A DNA stretch of 7,082 bases from an uncultured Clostridia bacterium (GTDB lineage: Bacteria > Bacillota_A > Clostridia > TANB77 > CAG-508): NCBI GenBank assembly GCA_947627825.1, contig CANQXO010000070.1:1-7082 (forward strand), written 5' to 3'. Shown here in pieces: positions 5,338-7,082 of this stretch. Both the position numbers and the translations under genes were made by a program. Each line of letters opens with the position of its first letter. Position 1 is the first letter of the stretch. A model generated the notes under the pieces. That model had not been told where the DNA came from and searched no databases. It saw only the letters and a list, made by a program, of their open reading frames with translations.

Positions 5338-6729
5338 ATGGATTATACTTTAGTTAAAGATTTATACAGAAATACAGATAAATATATTGGAAAAGAAATT
5401 ACAGTTAGCGGTTGGGTAAAAACAATAAGAAATTCTAAAGTTTTTGGTTTTATCGAACTAAATGATGGTACATTTTTTAGTAATGTGCAAATTGTTTTTG
5501 ATGATAAACTTAAGAATTTTGCTGAGGTTTGCAAACTTACTATAAGTTCTTCAATTATTGTTGTTGGAGATTGTGTAAAAACAGAAAATGCTAAGCAACC
5601 TTTTGAAATTCATGCTAAAAGTGTTGAAATATATAAATTATCTGATACTGATTACCCTATTCAAAAGAAAAATACAAGTTTTGAGTTTTTGAGAACTATT
5701 GCTCATTTGCGCCCTAGAACTAATACTTTTAATGCTGTTTTTAGGGTTCGTAGTTTGCTTGCTTTTGCTATTCACAAATTTTTTCAAGAAAGAGGTTTTG
5801 TGTATGTAAATACTCCTCTTATTACTGGTAGTGATTGCGAAGGTGCTGGAGAAATGTTTTCTGTTTCATCTTTCGATTTTGATAATATTCCGAAAGATGA
5901 AAATGGAAAAACTGATTTTTCAAAAGATTTCTTTGGAAAGAATGCTCACCTTACTGTTAGTGGTCAATTAGAAGGTGAAACTTATGCAGAGGCTTTTAGA
6001 AATATTTATACTTTCGGTCCAACTTTTAGAGCTGAAAATTCTAACACTGTTAAGCATGCTGCTGAGTTTTGGATGATGGAGCCAGAAATGTGTTTTGCTG
6101 ATCTTTCTGATTGCTTAGATGTTGAAGAAGCTATGCTTAAATATGCTATTTCTTATGTTTTAGAAAATGCACCTGAGGAAATGGCTTTCTTTGATAAGTT
6201 TATTGCTCCTGGTTTACTTGACAAATTAAATGTTACAGTCAATGAGCCTTTTGGTAGAATCACCTACACAGAAGCTATTAAGGAACTTGAAAAACACAAT
6301 GATGAGTTTGAGTTTAAGGTTTCTTGGGGTTTTGATGTTCAAACAGAGCATGAAAGATTTTTAAGTGAAAAAATATTTAAAAAACCTGTTTTTGTTACTG
6401 ATTATCCAAAGGAAATTAAAGCCTTTTATATGAAACAAAATCCTGATGGCAAAACCGTTGCTGCGGCTGACCTTTTAGTTCCCGGTATTGGAGAATTAAT
6501 TGGTGGTAGTCAAAGAGAGGAAGATATTTCTAAGCTAACTGCTAGAATGAAAGAGTTAAATTTAGATGAAAAAGACTACTGGTGGTATTTAGATTTAAGA
6601 AAATATGGTAGTGTCCCTCATTCTGGTTTTGGTCTTGGTTTTGAAAGATTTATGATGTTCGTAACTGGAATGCAAAATATTCGTGATGTTATTCCTTATC
6701 CTCGTACACCAAAAAATTGTGAATTTTAA
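5338..6729 (+). CDS. asnS: Asparaginyl-tRNA synthetase (asparagine--tRNA ligase)
   Basis: Cytoplasmic class IIb aminoacyl-tRNA synthetase that uses ATP to charge tRNA-Asn with asparagine. The 463 residues match the usual bacterial AsnRS length. An N-terminal OB-fold anticodon-binding domain (about 1-100, with [21 protein letters not shown] at 21-41) precedes the catalytic core. The core shows the [13 protein letters not shown] segment (162-174), motif 2 around TFRAENSN (229-236) with EFWMMEPE (243-250), the [15 protein letters not shown] segment (380-394) and motif 3 [10 protein letters not shown] (432-441). RAENSN with the long EFWMMEPE helix and the GAGEMF segment favour AsnRS over AspRS. 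The ATG fits the family N-terminus, but no Shine-Dalgarno lies within 20 nt of it. No T-box leader was seen. It follows an exceptionally Asn-rich protein gene and converges on the Fic gene. Confidence 0.97.
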   Translation: MDYTLVKDLYRNTDKYIGKEITVSGWVKTIRNSKVFGFIELNDGTFFSNVQIVFDDKLKNFAEVCKLTISSSIIVVGDCVKTENAKQPFEIHAKSVEIYKLSDTDYPIQKKNTSFEFLRTIAHLRPRTNTFNAVFRVRSLLAFAIHKFFQERGFVYVNTPLITGSDCEGAGEMFSVSSFDFDNIPKDENGKTDFSKDFFGKNAHLTVSGQLEGETYAEAFRNIYTFGPTFRAENSNTVKHAAEFWMMEPEMCFADLSDCLDVEEAMLKYAISYVLENAPEEMAFFDKFIAPGLLDKLNVTVNEPFGRITYTEAIKELEKHNDEFEFKVSWGFDVQTEHERFLSEKIFKKPVFVTDYPKEIKAFYMKQNPDGKTVAAADLLVPGIGELIGGSQREEDISKLTARMKELNLDEKDYWWYLDLRKYGSVPHSGFGLGFERFMMFVTGMQNIRDVIPYPRTPKNCEF

Positions 6730-6750
6730 TTAATTGTTATTTAACAAGAC

Positions 6751-6813
6751 AAACTTTCGCTTGAAAACTAATCAATGTACACTAGTACGCCTCATAGTTT
6801 TCAAGCGAAGTTT
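6751..6813. terminator. Long hairpin between convergent genes, probable bidirectional terminator
   Basis: A 20-nt arm (6751-6770) pairs with a 19-nt arm (6795-6813), giving 19 base pairs with one bulged T in the left arm. Inside the 24-nt loop a smaller GTAC/GTAC stem (6777-6780 with 6785-6788) can form, separated from the main stem by a symmetrical 6+6 internal loop. T-rich sequence follows on the plus strand only after a 7-nt gap (6820-6834), so it is not a textbook terminator. Position between asnS and the convergent Fic gene supports termination. Confidence 0.55.
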
Positions 6814-6832
6814 AATGTAGTTTTTGTATTTT

Positions 6833-7082
6833 TTAAATACTCATATAACATTTTTCTTTTATAAATTTCTTTATTTCTTTTTCATCTTTTCCTTCATAAT
6901 ATGGAATAAGTAAATCTTTAAATTCTTCTGTTAATTCTGCCGGAATTGCTATAATTCCTTTTCCTTTTGAAATCAGATAATGATTGCTATAAATTACTGA
7001 TGTTCTTTTATTTCCATCTATAAATACTTGCTTTTTCATTATATATAATAAAAGTTCTATAGCTTTATCCACATCATCCATT
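6833..7082 (-). CDS. Fic-family protein, C-terminal part (cut by window edge)
   Basis: Only the last 82 or so codons lie in the window. The ATG at 7081-7079 is probably internal, because the Fic domain normally has helices before this point and the frame is still open at the edge. Fic proteins transfer AMP or another phosphate-containing group to target proteins using an HxFxxGN[GK]R loop. Here the loop reads QVFIDGNKRT (18-27 of the visible part), followed by the expected SVIYSNHYLI helix. The phosphate-binding and metal-binding parts (D22, G23, N24, K25, R26) are present, but Gln replaces the catalytic His. The C-terminal IPAELTEEFKDLLIPYYEG stretch resembles Fic proteins found as isolated or toxin-antitoxin-associated genes. 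Whether an inhibitory antitoxin helix or partner gene exists cannot be seen. Confidence 0.82.
   Translation of the reverse strand, partial: MDDVDKAIELLLYIMKKQVFIDGNKRTSVIYSNHYLISKGKGIIAIPAELTEEFKDLLIPYYEGKDEKEIKKFIKEKCYMSI

Noticed and set aside
5004..5534. Minus-strand frames opposite the tail of the membrane protein and the start of asnS
   Set aside because: These are Val/Ser-rich or Leu-rich shadows of the Asn/Thr-rich tail and of asnS, with no independent support.
6739..6816. Integron attC-like site (ATTTAAC near the left end and a bulged base in the stem)
   Set aside because: The right end reads GTTTAAT, not the required GTTRRRY complement. There is no integrase or cassette array, and a terminator role fits the convergent genes.

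Overview
The window is strongly A+T-rich chromosomal DNA, with A/T-ending codons almost everywhere and purine-rich Shine-Dalgarno sites (GGAGG, AAGGAG). The proteins read like those of low-GC Firmicutes, most probably an anaerobic Clostridia-type bacterium. This assignment rests on composition and protein style only; no rRNA or other marker gene is present.

Layout from left to right. (1) Positions 26-884, minus strand: a compact toxin-antitoxin operon. It has its own strong sigma-A promoter (856-884), two tandem paralogous antitoxin-like genes (619-795, only 58 codons and easily missed, and 425-607), a RelE/ParE-family toxin (66-452) and an intrinsic terminator (26-54). (2) Positions 938-2998, minus strand: recG, the branch-migrating DNA helicase, complete with all helicase motifs. 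(3) Positions 2999-3207: a divergent intergenic region with one promoter for recG and one for the rightward gene. (4) Positions 3208-5250, plus strand: a large unnamed membrane protein. It has an Asn/Gln-rich N-terminal third built of 18-residue and 13-residue tandem repeats, a DUF2628-like membrane core, a probable external globular domain and an acidic Asn/Thr-rich tail. (5) Positions 5338-6729, plus strand: asnS, asparaginyl-tRNA synthetase. (6) Positions 6751-6813: a long hairpin between convergent genes. (7) Positions 6833-7082, minus strand: the C-terminal part of a Fic-family protein, cut by the window edge.

recG and asnS are ordinary housekeeping genes, while the toxin-antitoxin operon and the Fic gene are accessory. 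The points most worth a second look are: the doubled antitoxin with a toxin that has no normal start codon behind its ribosome-binding site; the very Asn-rich repeat protein directly upstream of asparaginyl-tRNA synthetase; the asnS start, which has no nearby Shine-Dalgarno but a good one about 64 nt upstream across a hairpin; and the Fic motif with Gln in place of the catalytic His. No CRISPR array, insertion sequence, tRNA or rRNA gene was seen.
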